64,000 bases of DNA from Syncephalis plumigaleata (GCA_025201365.1 JAIXMF010000001.1:2914001-2978000); one strand, 5' to 3'. Counted from the first letter of the stretch, positions 10,701 to 23,337 are shown. Numbers and translations are program-made. Notes: generated by a model from the letters alone, not told the origin.

Positions 10701-12448
10701 TCATTGCCGTGCAAACTGTAACATTGTAGTAGCACGACGTTCTGGACGATATCCGGGCTGCCAATTGGATTCGTAATTGGTGCTTTCTGATACTCTGGAC
10801 GAGCATTCCATTGGTAGTAAACCTGATGATGCAAAGCGATGTGTATTTTCTAGTAATGAAGGGATGGCATGTTCCGAGTTTGCACCATTCATGCCAGCTA
10901 TAGTTGAAATATCTAAATTTAAGTTCACGTTTGTTAAACGGTCAGCTGCCAACTGGTTATCGCATTTTGCGGATGGTGTTGATGTTGATGTTGATGTTGA
11001 TGACATCGATGAAACTGGTATGAGTGTTGCGGAGACAAGTGCATCAACGCCGTTGAAGTCGACTGATTCCACAATGAAGCGACGTATAGGCCATGGGGTC
11101 ATTCGTTGCAATCGTGGTAATACATAATGATCCGCTGATGTTGATGGGTACGCGTTCGTACAAGTGGAGCCCTTAACCGAGCAAGTGATCATCGTCACGT
11201 TGGTGCACTGCGACACAATTGTCCTACGATAAGCGTCTAGCACATTATGAAAATGGGTCGATTCCATCTCGTTAAAGCGTAGCCCATGCTTGATTCCATT
11301 ATTATTTGTCGTCGTACTACATTCCGTTGTTTTGATTGTTGCATTTTCGCGTTACTCACCGGACAGCTTGGATTGACACTTGTACCAGTGTTGATGTTGG
11401 TGACAGTTGATGCAGTTGATGCAGAAGAAGGGTCTAGACAGAATATTCGATGATCATTCATATTAGCATCAGTACCTATCATGATGTGCTTTGTCATATC
11501 ATCATTACTACCTGCATCCAAGCATGTAGGAACATGTGCATGTAACCGGCTGTTTCCGCGGGCGATGTATTCTCTAAAACGTGAATGCTCACCGCTAGCA
11601 CCTTGTTTAGATCCATCCCTCGAGGAGTAATCCACCAAGGGCACCCACTAATTCTGTCGGCCAGTCTGGCCTATTCGTCGTAATATTCGTGCCACGGATG
11701 CCACACACCATCCGCCACATAGCCAGCGTAGTCCTGATGCCATCGACAATAGATCAAAGTCATCGGCCAAGCGTGCGAGCTCACTTGCTATCGCTTCGGC
11801 TTGATGTTCATCACGTATATGTCGTCGGAAATCGACATCCAACTGCTCCTCCATCAACACTAGGTCATTTTCTATGTCATTCCTTGTCCTAGGCCAGCGT
11901 GTCCTACCAGATAATGGTAGGTGGCCAATGATACTCGGTATTGTCTTTATTTCTTTTGTGGGATTTGATGGACTGTTTACTGTGGTTGTGGTTGTAGTTA
12001 TTGTAACATTAGATTCCTGTGGTGCTACCGATGTGCTACCTGGAATTAATGTCTCAACCACCGTATTATTGATGGTCGAATGATTCGACAGGGATTCTGG
12101 GGCATTTCCTGATTCGACTACGTGAGGTATTAACAACGATAAGTGACTAGTCTGAAATACAGAAGAGTTGTCCGCTTCCGTTACTCTAAACGTTCCATTT
12201 AACGGGTGATCAGGTGAGGCTGTTGTAATGCTATGGTCACGACTGTTTCTAGTTGATGATACATCCTGATTTGCATCTATTGGATCTTTACCGCTAATCG
12301 AGGAATGGTGAGATGGTGATGATGATGATGATAATGATGATGATGATGATTTGGATTCGTGATGACATTGAAATTGACGATCGCGCCACGCACGAAGCGC
12401 TACCACCAAGTGTAGTCTTGCTTCCCTCGACAGCACTGTACTAGGCAT
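10701..12448 (-). CDS. Unrecognised Ser/Thr-rich protein, interrupted by one in-frame TAG
   Basis: No family recognised. The first part (12448-11651) encodes a basic N-terminus, a poly-Ser stretch, a Thr/Asn-rich linker with TITTTTTTV, then a structured-looking acidic/basic helix region (ENDLVLMEEQLDVDFRRHI). A TAG at 11650-11648 stops the frame, but the same frame continues open to a GTGAGT donor near 11355. A 90-bp intron ending at ATCAAG then joins in phase to the last exon (HGLRFNEMESTHFHNVL), which ends at 10701. The TAG could be a true stop with a separate downstream gene, a base error, or part of a missed intron. A one-base shift near 11650 also gives a plausible continuation (TELVGALGGLLLEGW) before another stop. 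Existence of coding sequence is likely; the gene model is not. Confidence 0.5.
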
Positions 12449-13266
12449 TAAAGCTAAAAATAATTTCCCTAGTAAGGATAAAGCTATTCAAAATATTCTA
12501 TCCCAGTATTCTAGGCAAGAGTAAAAGGGACAGGAGCGAGCGAGAGAGAGAGAGGAGAAATACACTGATATTACTAAAGTCTACAAGTAGTAAGGAATAC
12601 ACAGAAAACAAGAGAATACATAAAAGCGAGTGTCAATACCTGGAATGGAATTAATAATGACATTACGATGACAGATATCGTCATTGATTAGACAAATGAA
12701 ATACTATTGTCTATAGGCTACATAATTAGATATGATTAATTATTAGATGGTGATGCTAGGTGACCGCTTAGTTTCCAACACTTATCGACGTGGAGTAGAG
12801 TACCATACGTACTATCTACGATCAATGTCATGTATCGTGTGATACTGCTACTTTTTCATTCATATTATAAACAATTATCGCGTACATCATGCTAGTAGGA
12901 TACGATGCGTTTACATTGTACAATATACGAGAGTATGAATAGAAGCAACATAAATATTCGCATAATTGTGCATGACTGATTTCTCACAATTTAGTAGATC
13001 GCATCTATTTGCAGCCTGGAAACCATACTCGTAGCACGTTACAAGTGATTGTCAAGTTGTCACAAATGCCTTGACATCACATGCTACCGATTGATGGTTC
13101 GTTCGTTCGTCCGTGCCTGGTTATTATTTCATATTAGCAATTTAATCATCGCTTATGACTGCTGCTATGTTTAAGCACACACGACTAATTATTAATAAAT
13201 GAATAATGCCAGATATTATTATTGCTATGAAGAATACAATTGCAAAAGTAACTAGTAGTAGATTGA
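12449..13266. other. Intergenic region
   Basis: AT-rich spacer between two minus-strand genes. It has short purine-rich and GTTC repeats and no supported gene. Confidence 0.5.
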
Positions 13267-14154
13267 TTAGTATAGGGAACTATTCCTGATCTGATGATGA
13301 TCATGCAGCATTCCGTGTTCTGTCAAGATTGCGGCATAACTTTGATATAATTTATTGATAGAAGCTTGGCAGTGAGGCATTCTAGATTCTTCATCAGGTT
13401 TGTGTAGAACGAGCCTGAGCGGTTCACTAGGGCGTCTCGTGGGTTGGATAAAATGCTTGTACTGACCGTCTTTAGGAACAGGCTTACGTAGAACTGGGAC
13501 TAGCGGCAAAGGTTTTTGCATACTATCATACAAGTCTTGCATGCTTCCTCCGGAGACAGGAGAGGTGGGGGCGCTATTCGCACCACTACTGCCGGATCCG
13601 TTTGGTCGTACTTTTGACATGGCTGTTTTCAACATTTGACCGGAGAATGTCTTGAATCGCTTTAGAACGGGATCCCTCCTGTTGTTGGGCAATTCGGGAA
13701 GTGGCGCATCTTTATCAACAACTATTCTTCTAGTGCTGCTTTTAACGGGAGCCGAAGCAGCTCTGGAGAGCGAGGTACGTGATGGGTTGCCGCCATTGTT
13801 CGGATTATAAATCGACATTCTTGCCAGAGGCTTAAGCTGTAGTGTAGGATCAATTAGTTGGGCACTTGTTCCCTTATTAGTTAGCTTCCAATCATCTTGA
13901 TTCGGTTTATTAACGGTCGATTTACGCTGTGATTGCACAGTTGGACGCACACGTAGTAATCCCTCTATTTGATTTATACAATGTGTTTGCATTAACTACG
14001 GACAATGGTCGTTGTAACACCTACCAATATCGTTGTACAGTCTTCGCTGCTCATCCGAGTAGTTTTCGATATCCAATGGCATCGGCATGGCCAGTGACGA
14101 TGAGAGCATCGACACAAGGAGAAAAGAAGCTGCAATCAATGTATTTCTATGCAT
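13267..14154 (-). CDS. Secreted basic/proline-containing protein, unrecognised
   Basis: No family recognised. Exon 1 (14154-14025) starts MHRNTLIAASFLLVSMLSSS, a clear signal peptide probably cleaved near LAM, followed by LDIENYSDEQRRLYNDI. A 60-bp intron with GTAGGT donor and AAATAG acceptor joins in phase to exon 2 (13964-13267). The mature protein (about 250 residues) is rich in Pro, Arg, Ser and Lys, with PLPELPNNRRDP and repeated KPLPLVP/RKPVPK segments, and few cysteines. Without splicing the frame stops at once, which supports the intron. It is followed by a TIR element on its 5' side. Function unknown. Confidence 0.62.
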
Positions 14155-14595
14155 TGTCGTTATTATGATTATTGTAAGTGTTATTCGTTATACTTTCAAA
14201 AGGAAAAAAATAGATAATATAAAAAGAGAAAAGACGAGGGAGAGGAGAGAGAGACATTCGACTGACCCTACATACTTGCAGTATATATATACTATTAGTA
14301 GGTGGCTGACCACGTTTACTACTAAAATATTACATCTGGTTACTTTTTTTAGTCTACTCGATTGCTGCAAATGGTGGTGGTACATGTGGTATAAAAATGG
14401 GGTTTACTTTCATGATGATGAATGAGATTCTACATTAAGACAGCAACCATGTTGTGTCCTTAGACGATAAGCACTCTATGATTCTATTGTTGAAGTCATA
14501 GTGCATTGATGATGACACTACTAATTCCAAATGGCAAATTAACATATATATATTTAGGGAGGCAGTACATTTAACATTGTATCGAACTAATCATA
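14155..14595. other. Intergenic region upstream of the secreted-protein gene
   Basis: 5' flank of the minus-strand gene starting at 14154, including a TATATATATA run near 14283-14292. It ends at the TA bordering the TIR element. No gene was seen. Confidence 0.5.
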
Positions 14596-15128
14596 CAGTG
14601 TTTTTCCATCCAATTTGCGCATTTATCTTTTCACTTTTGCAGTTTATTAATAAATAGATTTACACAATTGTTAACACCATTATCACCATAGATATGCCAA
14701 TTGATACAGCATGATAATAACAATTCAGTATTTAGTAATGAATCCTTTATTGATAGCGATAACTATCATCATCAATTCTATAAGATAGATGATACAAGTG
14801 TACTAGTGTAGTTGGATATTGCCATGTCATGTGCTCACAAGTAACTATTGATTATCGTGTATGGAATCGGGATATGGCTGCATGTCTGAATTTATTCAGA
14901 TTATCCACAGTCTTCGTAATGGAAGTCGTATTCCAACACAATTCCAACGAGGTGCGTTCCTTCTAAGCGTTCAAAGAGAGGAGGACAAGGACAACGGGGG
15001 TCCAAACAACGAAAATCAAATTAACCGTGGCGTTATCGCTTCCACATCTAAATACGTAAGTGTTATTATAACTATTATTTATTCGTAAAAACAAAGGCTA
15101 ACTGCGCAAATTGGATGAAAAAAGCCTG
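14596..15128 (+). mobile_element. Short Tc1/mariner-type TIR element (non-autonomous), copy 1
   Basis: Ends are near-perfect inverted repeats: CAGTGTTTTTCCATCCAATT at the left and its complement GGATGAAAAAAGCCTG at the right, sharing a core CCATCCAATTTGCGCA. The element is flanked by TA on both sides (14594-14595 and 15129-15130), the target-site duplication of the Tc1/mariner superfamily. At 533 bp it is too short for a transposase, and no DDE signature is visible. A plus-strand ORF at 14861-15088 contains a segment similar to one in the longer copy at 47701-48753 (SEFIQIIHSLRNG versus LDFIQIIKCLRSG). Superfamily assignment rests on TA flanks and CAGTG/CAGGC termini, not on a transposase. 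Confidence 0.72.
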
Positions 15129-15781
15129 TATCGACGCTTGTTCAATCCCAGTAGAAACAAAATAAAAACAGCATTCGTCAGCATTTATTTGTTATTAACC
15201 AGGATAAGATCATTCACAATAATGTCACTGACAGTAGCCATTGGCAATATATACGGAATTACACATGTCCTAATTGCCGAAATGTAGTATTGTAGCATCG
15301 ATGCTAATTTGCTCATACACCGGAAACAATAGATCATTATGAAATTATGACGTAGTGTTGAAAGGAGATCCGCGCGTATCACCTTGCCTGTAGTCGAGTC
15401 ACAATTCACCACGGACATGTCATCCGTTTAGCATTATTATCATCATCATCGTAATTATTCCATCTATATACAACATTCGCGCTTCTATTATCCGGTAGAG
15501 CAATAGATAGTATATTAGCGTGAGTCATTGCAAGCACGGCGGTTATGTTAGCAAGTGCCAATGCTGCTTTCATCTAGCATACTTTCTTAGTGCATACTTG
15601 ATGGAACTTATTGAACCAAAATCGAAATCATCATCATCATCATCATACTTGGCCATCTCGTCTCGTAACTCTTTGTTTTTACTCCTGGTAATCTTGCCGT
15701 TCATCCTGACAACCCTTTTCTTTCCTTTCCGTTTTACCACCACCACCTCCTCCTCTCCAGCCTCCTACTAGCATATCCTTC
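15129..15781. other. Intergenic / 5' flank
   Basis: Between the TIR element and the mitochondrial-type gene. Open stretches at 15185-15418 (minus) and 15520-15771 (plus) are low complexity and not supported as genes. Confidence 0.45.
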
Positions 15782-17256
15782 ATGCACGCGCTACGTTGTT
15801 CCAGGCTATTGCGGCTGTCGCCGTCTTCCGTGACACGCGTCAACCGTGTTATCCCTAGTCCCTACCAAGGTGGTGTGAGCACTGCGACACGTCATTACAC
15901 GAGTAGACCACCGCCACTGTCACCTCACGAGTCCTACTCGACGACACCGGATCGCGGCAAGACAGCCTTCTCTGCCACGACCCCGCCCTCAAAGGGTGGT
16001 AATGCCGGTGGAAGTTGGGAGACCTGGGTCAAGGGAAAGCCACCGGGTGATCATAGACCGCCTATATCATTTCGTAAGTAGATTATTTATACTTGCACTC
16101 GTATCGCTGTGCTTACTAAAACTATCAACGCTACTATGCTATGCTATGCTATGCTGTAGCATGGATATTTGCAGAGAATAAAGCGGCGCATACTCCATTC
16201 CCATATCGTACCACCTATTTACCGCATCGATGGCTCTATTGGATACCGATTAGCGTGTATCATGCTCTTAGTCGATCTCTAGTGCTCACGTATCTCGTAC
16301 AAGCCACCGGGAAAGAGTATATTGGCGAGCAATTCTTATATGGAGGTAATTTCTATGGTATACCCGATAATATACGACATAACTAATGGTTGTGTATTGC
16401 TTATTTTATTATTACATCAGTATCACTGGCAATTGGCCGATTGTTCCGTGCGATATCGGAGCAGAACGAGACGGATCTCAAGACTTACCTGAGCGAACAA
16501 CTTTACAAGCGTGTATTACAGGAACTGGAGGGGGTAAAGGCATCGGGACACACGTTGCACGTATATGTACCGCGTGTACACGACTGCGTCATTAGCGATG
16601 CATGGATGTGGGCGGGTAAAAATGCTACGTTTGAAGAAATAGTATCTAGCGACATGGACGCGTCGAGTACAGCTCAGAATGCGACTAGTCAGTCAAATGC
16701 GGAAAAACCCATACCAAAGATTATAGAGCTAGCCACTATATTTATTGGATTAGATCGACGTCCTACGAAAGAGACGGCGCAGGATCTTGTGAAAAACGCG
16801 CTAAAGGATAGTGCTAAATTCCGTATAGATGTCGAGGTGGATTTGGAATTACACTGGCGTGTCACGCACACATTAGCCAATCCGAACATCGCCTCCAATA
16901 TCATTACGGGTGCCGATATTCACGAGACGACGACAACGACGACAAATCAACACAGTCATCATGATACAGCTGCTAACACTACTGCCACTGTTAATGCCAC
17001 TGCCAGTGACAATATTAGTGGCAATGATAGTGGAGATCATACAGAGAAGTATGCAACGGAAGGACTTGTCGCGGAAGGTGGATGTCGTCGTACGCTATCC
17101 ATTTCCTTCGACACGCCATGGTTCCGACCAGCTGCGCAAATTATGGATCTATGGGGCAAGGATAATCAGCCTAGTCATTGGCAGTGGAAGATTAGCGATG
17201 TCGACTTTTTATTACGCGATGAAGCATTAGAGAAACATCGACTTCCTCATAATTAA
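15782..17256 (+). CDS. Unrecognised, probably mitochondrial protein
   Basis: Three exons (15782-16073, 16160-16345, 16421-17256) join in phase into about 438 residues. The N-terminus is Arg/Ser/Leu-rich without acids for 50 residues (RLLRLSPSSVTRVNRV), a typical mitochondrial presequence. Exon 2 encodes a Trp/Tyr-rich stretch (PHRWLYWIPISVYHALSRSL). Exon 3 begins with a helix region (LKTYLSEQLYKRVLQELEG), contains a Thr/Asn/Asp low-complexity loop, and ends with beta-like DTPWFRPAAQIMDLWG and WQWKISDVDFLL. The layout faintly recalls Tim44/Mba1-type mitochondrial proteins, but I do not recognise a defining motif. Gene structure is well supported; function is not. Confidence 0.72.
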
Positions 17257-17619
17257 ATAGAATATTTGCGTTGATACGATGGCAACAATAATCCGATCTA
17301 CGTAATAGTTTACTATCACATAGACGTGTGTACATGTACGTAATCAATCATGTTACATTCGTCGTAAAACTCGTATTGCATCTTCTTTATCTTTCTTATA
17401 CTTTGAATAAAAACATTTATAATGGTCTATTATCTTAATAGCAACACAAATTCGATAATGATGATTACTACTACTTCTACTAGTAATATAGTAATTATTA
17501 TTGGTAACAATTACACAGACACACACGATGCTATTAGAGAATGCGTAACTAACTAACGGACTAACTAAGCAGTAAGCAGGCAACTATAGCTGTAATACGC
17601 TGATATCCATCGTGTATGA

Positions 17620-18690
17620 TTATTTAATACGATCCAGTCGATTACTTTGTAGATTGATTTTAGAGTGTGCCGTGGTTGTCTTCGTGTCGATCGTCTTCAA
17701 ACGATCATTCTGCGCGGTTAACTCAGAGTTCATTGCATTACCCATCATCTTGAGACGTTGCATGGAATCCGAGATGACATCCAAGTTTTCATTGATCTCT
17801 CGTTCCACATTCGGATCCTCATCTTCAAAGGTGTATCTACCCGATTCATCGCCGTAGAGCTCTTTGGCCGACTTGTAGCCTTGATTGCCACGAGTGCCAG
17901 GTGCGCCCATAGCCGCGCCAATTCGTTGCTGCGTTTGATACTCGGCCGTGTGGAGTTCCGAGCGTTTCTGCATGTACTCTTCATGTTCACGCTGCTTCTG
18001 TTCCAGCTCTTTCTCGGCTCGTTTCTTTGAAGTGAACGGATTCTTGAAGCTCGGACGGAAGATGGAGCGATTCAGACGTTTCAATTCATCGGTACGTTCC
18101 GCCGCTCTATCCGCGTGTAGATCTGTCATATCCAACTGACGTTCGATATTGATGATTTGTTCTATTTACAAATAATAGCGACAATCATTGATGCATTATT
18201 AGCAGCTAATCTAATGATATTGTAGTCATCGTTACTTACCGCCTTGTCTGCCTAAAGTGCTTAGTGTACCAGTGGCAACCGTTTCGGTTTCCTGTAGTTT
18301 CTGCACGGCATTGCGCGTCGATTGTAGTGTATCCTGTTTGACGGTATGGATTTGACGCTTAATTCCCTCAACGTCGTCGTCGTCGTCTTCGTTACCGTAG
18401 TTGTCGTCGTCGAAGCGTTTTCCCTTGCTGGCAGCATACGACTGGCCACCACCACCACCACCACCGCCGCTCTCTTCAAATGGGTTGAATCGAGTCTTGG
18501 CCGAGGAGGAAGCAGAATAGTTGCCAGCACCAGCACCACTGCTATTGTAGGAGGGTGCCGGTGAACGAGATGGAGATGAGCTATAAGTTGGTGGTGCCGT
18601 GCTACTATTACTACTTGGTGCATATCGACTGGATTGACTGTAGTTAGATGATGCGTTACCACCTGCACGGTATTTACGATAATCGTCCAT
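17620..18690 (-). CDS. SEC9: Sec9-type Qbc-SNARE (SNAP-25 family)
   Basis: Plasma-membrane t-SNARE for fusion of secretory vesicles, pairing with syntaxin and synaptobrevin. Two exons (18690-18240, 18161-17620) join in phase to about 330 residues. The N-terminal 110 residues are Ser/Tyr/Ala-rich low complexity with an 8-Gly run, then a NPFEES motif. The first SNARE helix (Qb) spans VEGIKRQIHTVKQD to LNRSIF with its central Gln in LGRQGEQI; the intron cuts through this helix. The second helix (Qc) is INENLDVISDSMQ to LNRLDRIK-like, with Gln in LTAQNDRL. A charged linker of about 80 residues lies between. No membrane segment or palmitoylation Cys cluster is seen, as in yeast Sec9. ATG at 18690 is preferred over one 12 codons upstream. 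Confidence 0.9.
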
Positions 18691-19473
18691 GATGAGATGA
18701 GAGTGATAAGAGTAGCTTAGTGGCAATAGATAGCTGACTATATGTAGAGTAGGATATAAGGAAGAGAGAGAGAGACAAGTTCAACTGGTGGTTAAAGATG
18801 TTTTTCTCCGGTTAAAGAAGGGATTAAGCGAGACAGCGAGTTGAAACGGTTTTAAGGATAGGTGTATGCCTGCTTGTAGTAACAACGAGCAAGTAGTTGT
18901 AAGAGTGAAAATGAAAGTGAAAGTAATATACGTATGTGTGTGTGCGTATGTGTATGTGTATTATTTATGAAGAGCACAATTGTATTAGAAAACAGCAGAT
19001 GAAAAGTTCCTGCTAGCACGGCAGTCCAACAATGATTTGCTTTTTGTAGTAGGATTATACCAATAATGCTATTTTTACTTGGGGATTAGGTTTCATCGCC
19101 TTGAACCACGGCACACTTTCTTCAAACGGTACAATTTACACGCATACACGCGATTCATATTATACTGGGTAGCATAGCTACGAATGGCATGTGTAAATCA
19201 ATAGCAACAGCAACAGCGACAGCATCAGTTATATGTATATGGATGTTCTAGCAGCAATCATGCATTTCTCCTAGAAACACGCGTAACTGCTAGGCACATT
19301 GTCCATCAAGCACTATTATGCCGTAGATAACGATTTCTTTGTTATCACATGTAGCGTAGAATAAATCCAATTAGCATTATTATCCTGTAAAGCTGATTGT
19401 ATTCAATATACATATATATACAAATATATGATAATAAACGTTGTTGTTTTATTGTAAAATAGATTTGCAACTA
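18691..19473. other. Intergenic region
   Basis: 5' flank of SEC9 and 3' flank of the methyltransferase gene. Holds GT repeats near 18930-18960; no gene was seen. Confidence 0.5.
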
Positions 19474-21508
19474 TTAGGACTGCTTTATACTAAGAATCGC
19501 TAAATTCCGGGGTGAAGCCACTGGATCAAACAAGGCCACGAGCCAGGCGGCGTGACCACACTCGCGCAAATACGCGAGTTTATCCTCCAGTATAAGTCGT
19601 TCTAGTGCAGGTGCCAGTAGAACACGCAGTGTCCAGAAGATGGCCACTTGCAGTCGACCTGTAGCGTGGTCTCGTTCGAATTCACGCAATACAACACGAC
19701 AACGATCATGAATCGTGTAGCATGTGGTATTCGTATGTGTTGCTATATCAACGGATGAAATGGTAGATGCGACCCTCGTAACTTCTCCAGTAGTTAGGAA
19801 TTGTCGAACACGTTCAATGTAGCACGATGCCAACGAGGATGGCACACGTGTCACTAATCTTTTTAATGCATTGACCGCGTAGTCCTCAAATGTCGCTATG
19901 GGAGATCGTCCGGATCGTCCTACCTGCGGTGCATTCCCCTTGGGATCCGTCATGCAATACTCTACCATAAACAGCTACAAGTGTGTGCGGTATATAAATA
20001 CTAATGAATTACTGAATGACAATCATATTACTTACTTGCAGTATGCTCTGTAATAGTTACGTTCAAATGCCGTTCTTACTGTATCCACTTGGGATGACCA
20101 TCGACTAGGTGCTTGACACGCCAAATGACGACCAGTCAATCCGAGATAGGCACCATTCTCTGCTCGTGACATTGACGATATTAACCAGTGACTAAGTGGG
20201 AATCCCGGTTTAGCATCGGTTGTAGTGTCATCAGTGATGCTACACGATCTATCCTGCTCCACTTCACTGAGTAGATTGTAGCAACAGCCTACGTTGACTA
20301 GAGCGTGTGCATCGCCTTCTGTAAATAATCGAAGTGAACTGGCACCTAAATCGCCACATGTGTGAAGACCGCAGAGAAGCCATGATAATGAAGCTACATC
20401 CTGCGTATCATCATTACTACTCTTCTTACTCGTCGTTCCTGTAGATTCATCGTCATTGTGATGTATTGCCGCTAGTAGTTTGTCTAGTGACTTTTCAGTT
20501 ACTAGATGAGTGGCATGGATTAATTGACCCTCTATCATGGTAGAACTATCGAGTGTATCATCATATTATTATTATTATTATTATCTGACATGTTCTTTTT
20601 ACTGCCGTGTCGTTCAGTTTGCGCTTGGTATCGCCGTGCACCGCATGTTTGTACATTGTCCGCGTCAACGGCTAGCACATTCAATCCGTATTGATAGGCT
20701 AACGATCGACTTAGATAACCCTAATACGATTGCATTATTATTATTATGGTTATTCACTTATAATATCCATCTCTAAATAATGTAATATAATCCTACTTGT
20801 CCTGATCCTAGATCAACAATTTGTTTTATTTCTTTTGCTTTGGCTAATTCTGCGATAATCCATGCTAATCGTTCAACCTAGTCAACAATAAACAGGATCA
20901 ACTAATTGTATTCGATATTATACGATGTCTAGTCTTACTTCGTGTACTTTCTTTGGATTCATACCGTATAATATCTGTTCTTTAATGGGTGGCGATGGCC
21001 AACACTCTTCTGTTCATGAATGATCATTAACTAACTAGTAACAAATGCTAATTACATAGATATCAAATACCTGGTGTATGATTCAGTGCTAATGATTTGG
21101 CATTTTGTATATATTCACGTAACGATGCTGGCCATTCATCCTATATATGTTATGTTAACGAATAGCTTCGCATTATCGCTATTATTTTACTTTGATATTC
21201 CAGTGGCCGGCCAATTGAATACAATCATCATAAATAGTATTGATACAATCGATTGAGCAATCCGTCTCTATCAGTAACGTGCTTGGTGGTAAGAGTGCTT
21301 CACGCCACGTTGAATCAAACTTTTCCCAGTGATTTAGAGTGAAAAAGTCGACAACATGAGCATTGGCAAGCCAACGAAACTGCTCTAACCATTTTATTAG
21401 TGGTTCAAGAGAAGCACTACTCCTCTCACTGGATAGATTACTCTTCTCTAATAGGGAGGATAGTGATGGCGACACTACTGTGTCATAAATAGGAGCTGAT
21501 TCTGACAT
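19474..21508 (-). CDS. METTL25/RRNAD1-like methyltransferase-fold protein
   Basis: Predicted SAM-dependent methyltransferase of the METTL25 family; substrate not established here. Multi-exon, starting MSESAPIY at 21508. Successive exons encode LNHWEKFDSTW, then LYGMNPKKVHEV (family hallmark), LAKEIKQIVDLGSGQ directly followed across an intron by GYLSRSLAYQYGLNVLAVD (motif I and post-I of the Rossmann fold), then LLCGLHTCGDLGASSLRLF and NVGCCYNLLSE, the other family signatures. The C-terminal exon (19968-19474) encodes YAVNALKRL to LEDKLAYLRECG and LFDPVASPRNLAILS. An Asn run encoded by (AAT)n near 20565-20583 lies at an exon end. One phase change between the GSKKN region and the MIEGQLIHATH region is unresolved. 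Confidence 0.86.
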
Positions 21509-21715
21509 GAAAAGAGAAAGAGGAAGTAAATAAATAAAAAACAAACACGCTAATGATTTTTCAATTGCAGTTCACTGCTCTATTCATACTAACTACAGAA
21601 TAAACTTATATGGAATAGTAGACAAGATATATATATGATACTGAATGCCTTTAATAAAAAAGATTAGTTTTTACGTAATAATCACGAGTTGTAAATACGA
21701 TCCAATTCTTGTCCT

Positions 21716-22486
21716 CTACATATACTCGGCTTCCCACAGATCACGATTGTAATTTTCTATTAGATCCGTGGTATCTTTAAACTTTGCCTGCCACAAAGCG
21801 AATCCACCTCGTAGAACGAGTACTTGCTGCGTTATACTACTCGTAGCATCGCTGTCATCCTTAGCACCCTTAGTATTCCTCATTTGCAATACTGTCTGAT
21901 GATATATACCCGCTGAGGTTGGTCCTCGAACCTGAGAGAGAGCACAATGGAAAATGATCCTAGGTACGTGCGCGTATTCTTTAATTAAACTTGGTAACTG
22001 TTCCAGCAATCGGTGTGATGGTACATTGATGGCCGAAACAATGTTGCCGCCCTCAAAGTCATCGTCTCTCACGTCGATAATCACATAGTCAACGCTAAAT
22101 AAGAATCAATAATACATATATATACATATACATGCACGTCAATCATCGATGGTAAACATCCGTAGAATTGCTACCCATTCTTACCGTGGAGTGAGTTCGC
22201 GATTACGCAATAGACTGGCTAACTCGTCGCTGTCGATATACTCTACGGTATTCTGACCCGAACAATGGCTGAATATTGCCATGGTCATTCTATGTAATAT
22301 AGGCGAGCTACTATGAATAGCTCTAGGAAAAGGCAGGTACACGCGACTTGAGGAATTACCAATTAATTTAGTTGTTCCACAATAACCACAACTGTAACTA
22401 CTACTGCTACTACTGATAGGCGACAACCTACGATATGATAAATAAGAGTAAAAATAATTAAATAGTCTTGTTCGCTTAAGAAGCAT
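21716..22486 (-). CDS. Cdc25-like / rhodanese-fold phosphatase
   Basis: Single rhodanese-type domain of the fungal Ych1/Ibp1/Acr2 group: small Cdc25-like phosphatases or arsenate reductases. Two exons (22486-22185, 22094-21716) join in phase. The domain shows VDYVIIDVRDDDFEGGNI (CH2A-like start), INVPSHRL, and the active site HCALSQVRGPTSA, which is a complete HCX5R loop, followed by VLRGGFALWQ (CH2B-like). A Lys/Asp/Ser insert before VLVLRGG is longer than usual. The longest frame begins MLLKRTRLFNYF and is Ser/Arg-rich, which could be a mitochondrial presequence. The alternative start MAIFSHCSG gives a compact cytosolic or nuclear form. Choice of start is open; which substrate it uses cannot be told. 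Confidence 0.85.
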
Positions 22487-23337
22487 GCATTAGCGGAAGC
22501 GACACAACAGAAACAATGCTTAATAGGAAAATAGAATAAAAAGAAAAATGGAAAATAAGGAATGTCCTACAAGACGGTAAGAATAAAATGGAGGAGAGGA
22601 GGGAGGAGAGAAAGAGGGCAATCGGTTTTAAATTTAGGAATGGATTTATCTGCTGTCACGCTAACGAATAACATGCAAGTAGTAGCAACGAGTAAAGAAA
22701 AAGAAAACGTACGCTCATCTTCAATAGGATGATGCTGATGATGCAAGTCACTAACACGTTTAGCAATTGAGCTTTTCGTTCGGTGTTAATGCTTTTCCTA
22801 TTTTTCTTCCTATCGCTGAATTGGTATAGCCGACTATACTTTTTGTCAAACCCTTTCTTTTACTTCATTAGTACATACGGAGTATTGTCCTCCGAACATA
22901 AAACTAGCATATCTTGCCAGCATCATCATCGTCATCATCATCGTCATTATTCTATAGTACCTCGTCAATGACGTTTTTTTCCCTTTCAATAATGCATACA
23001 CCGGTTCTGTCCAAATAGCTTTGTGTAGCCATTGCTTCTCTCTTTTTCTCTCTCTTTCGTTCTCTCTCTCTCTTACCTGCATAGTCTAGTCTAGTCTGAT
23101 AGCCAATGAATCTTTATTCGTGTTAGGTTGCCTTCGTCAATTGGTTAGAATAGGGAACAACCCGTGCATACTGCCCGTTAATCCTTTGCATCTTATTGCC
23201 TTGCATATGGCTTTTTTCTCATTTACTCAATTGCTCGTTCTTTCATACTCTGCATATGTATCTACTATATCATGACATTGATATGTTTCTTTATTTTATT
23301 GTTAGTATTATTATAGGTGAAATAAATATATTGGCAA
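22487..23337. other. Intergenic region
   Basis: 5' flank of the phosphatase gene and 3' flank of the subtilase gene. Purine- and CT-rich tracts near 22580-22620 and 23038-23075; no gene was seen. Confidence 0.5.

Noticed and set aside
15520-15771. ORF upstream of the mitochondrial-type gene as its first exon
   Set aside because: Low-complexity Ser/Phe-rich frame; ends in a stop just before the ATG that starts a good presequence.
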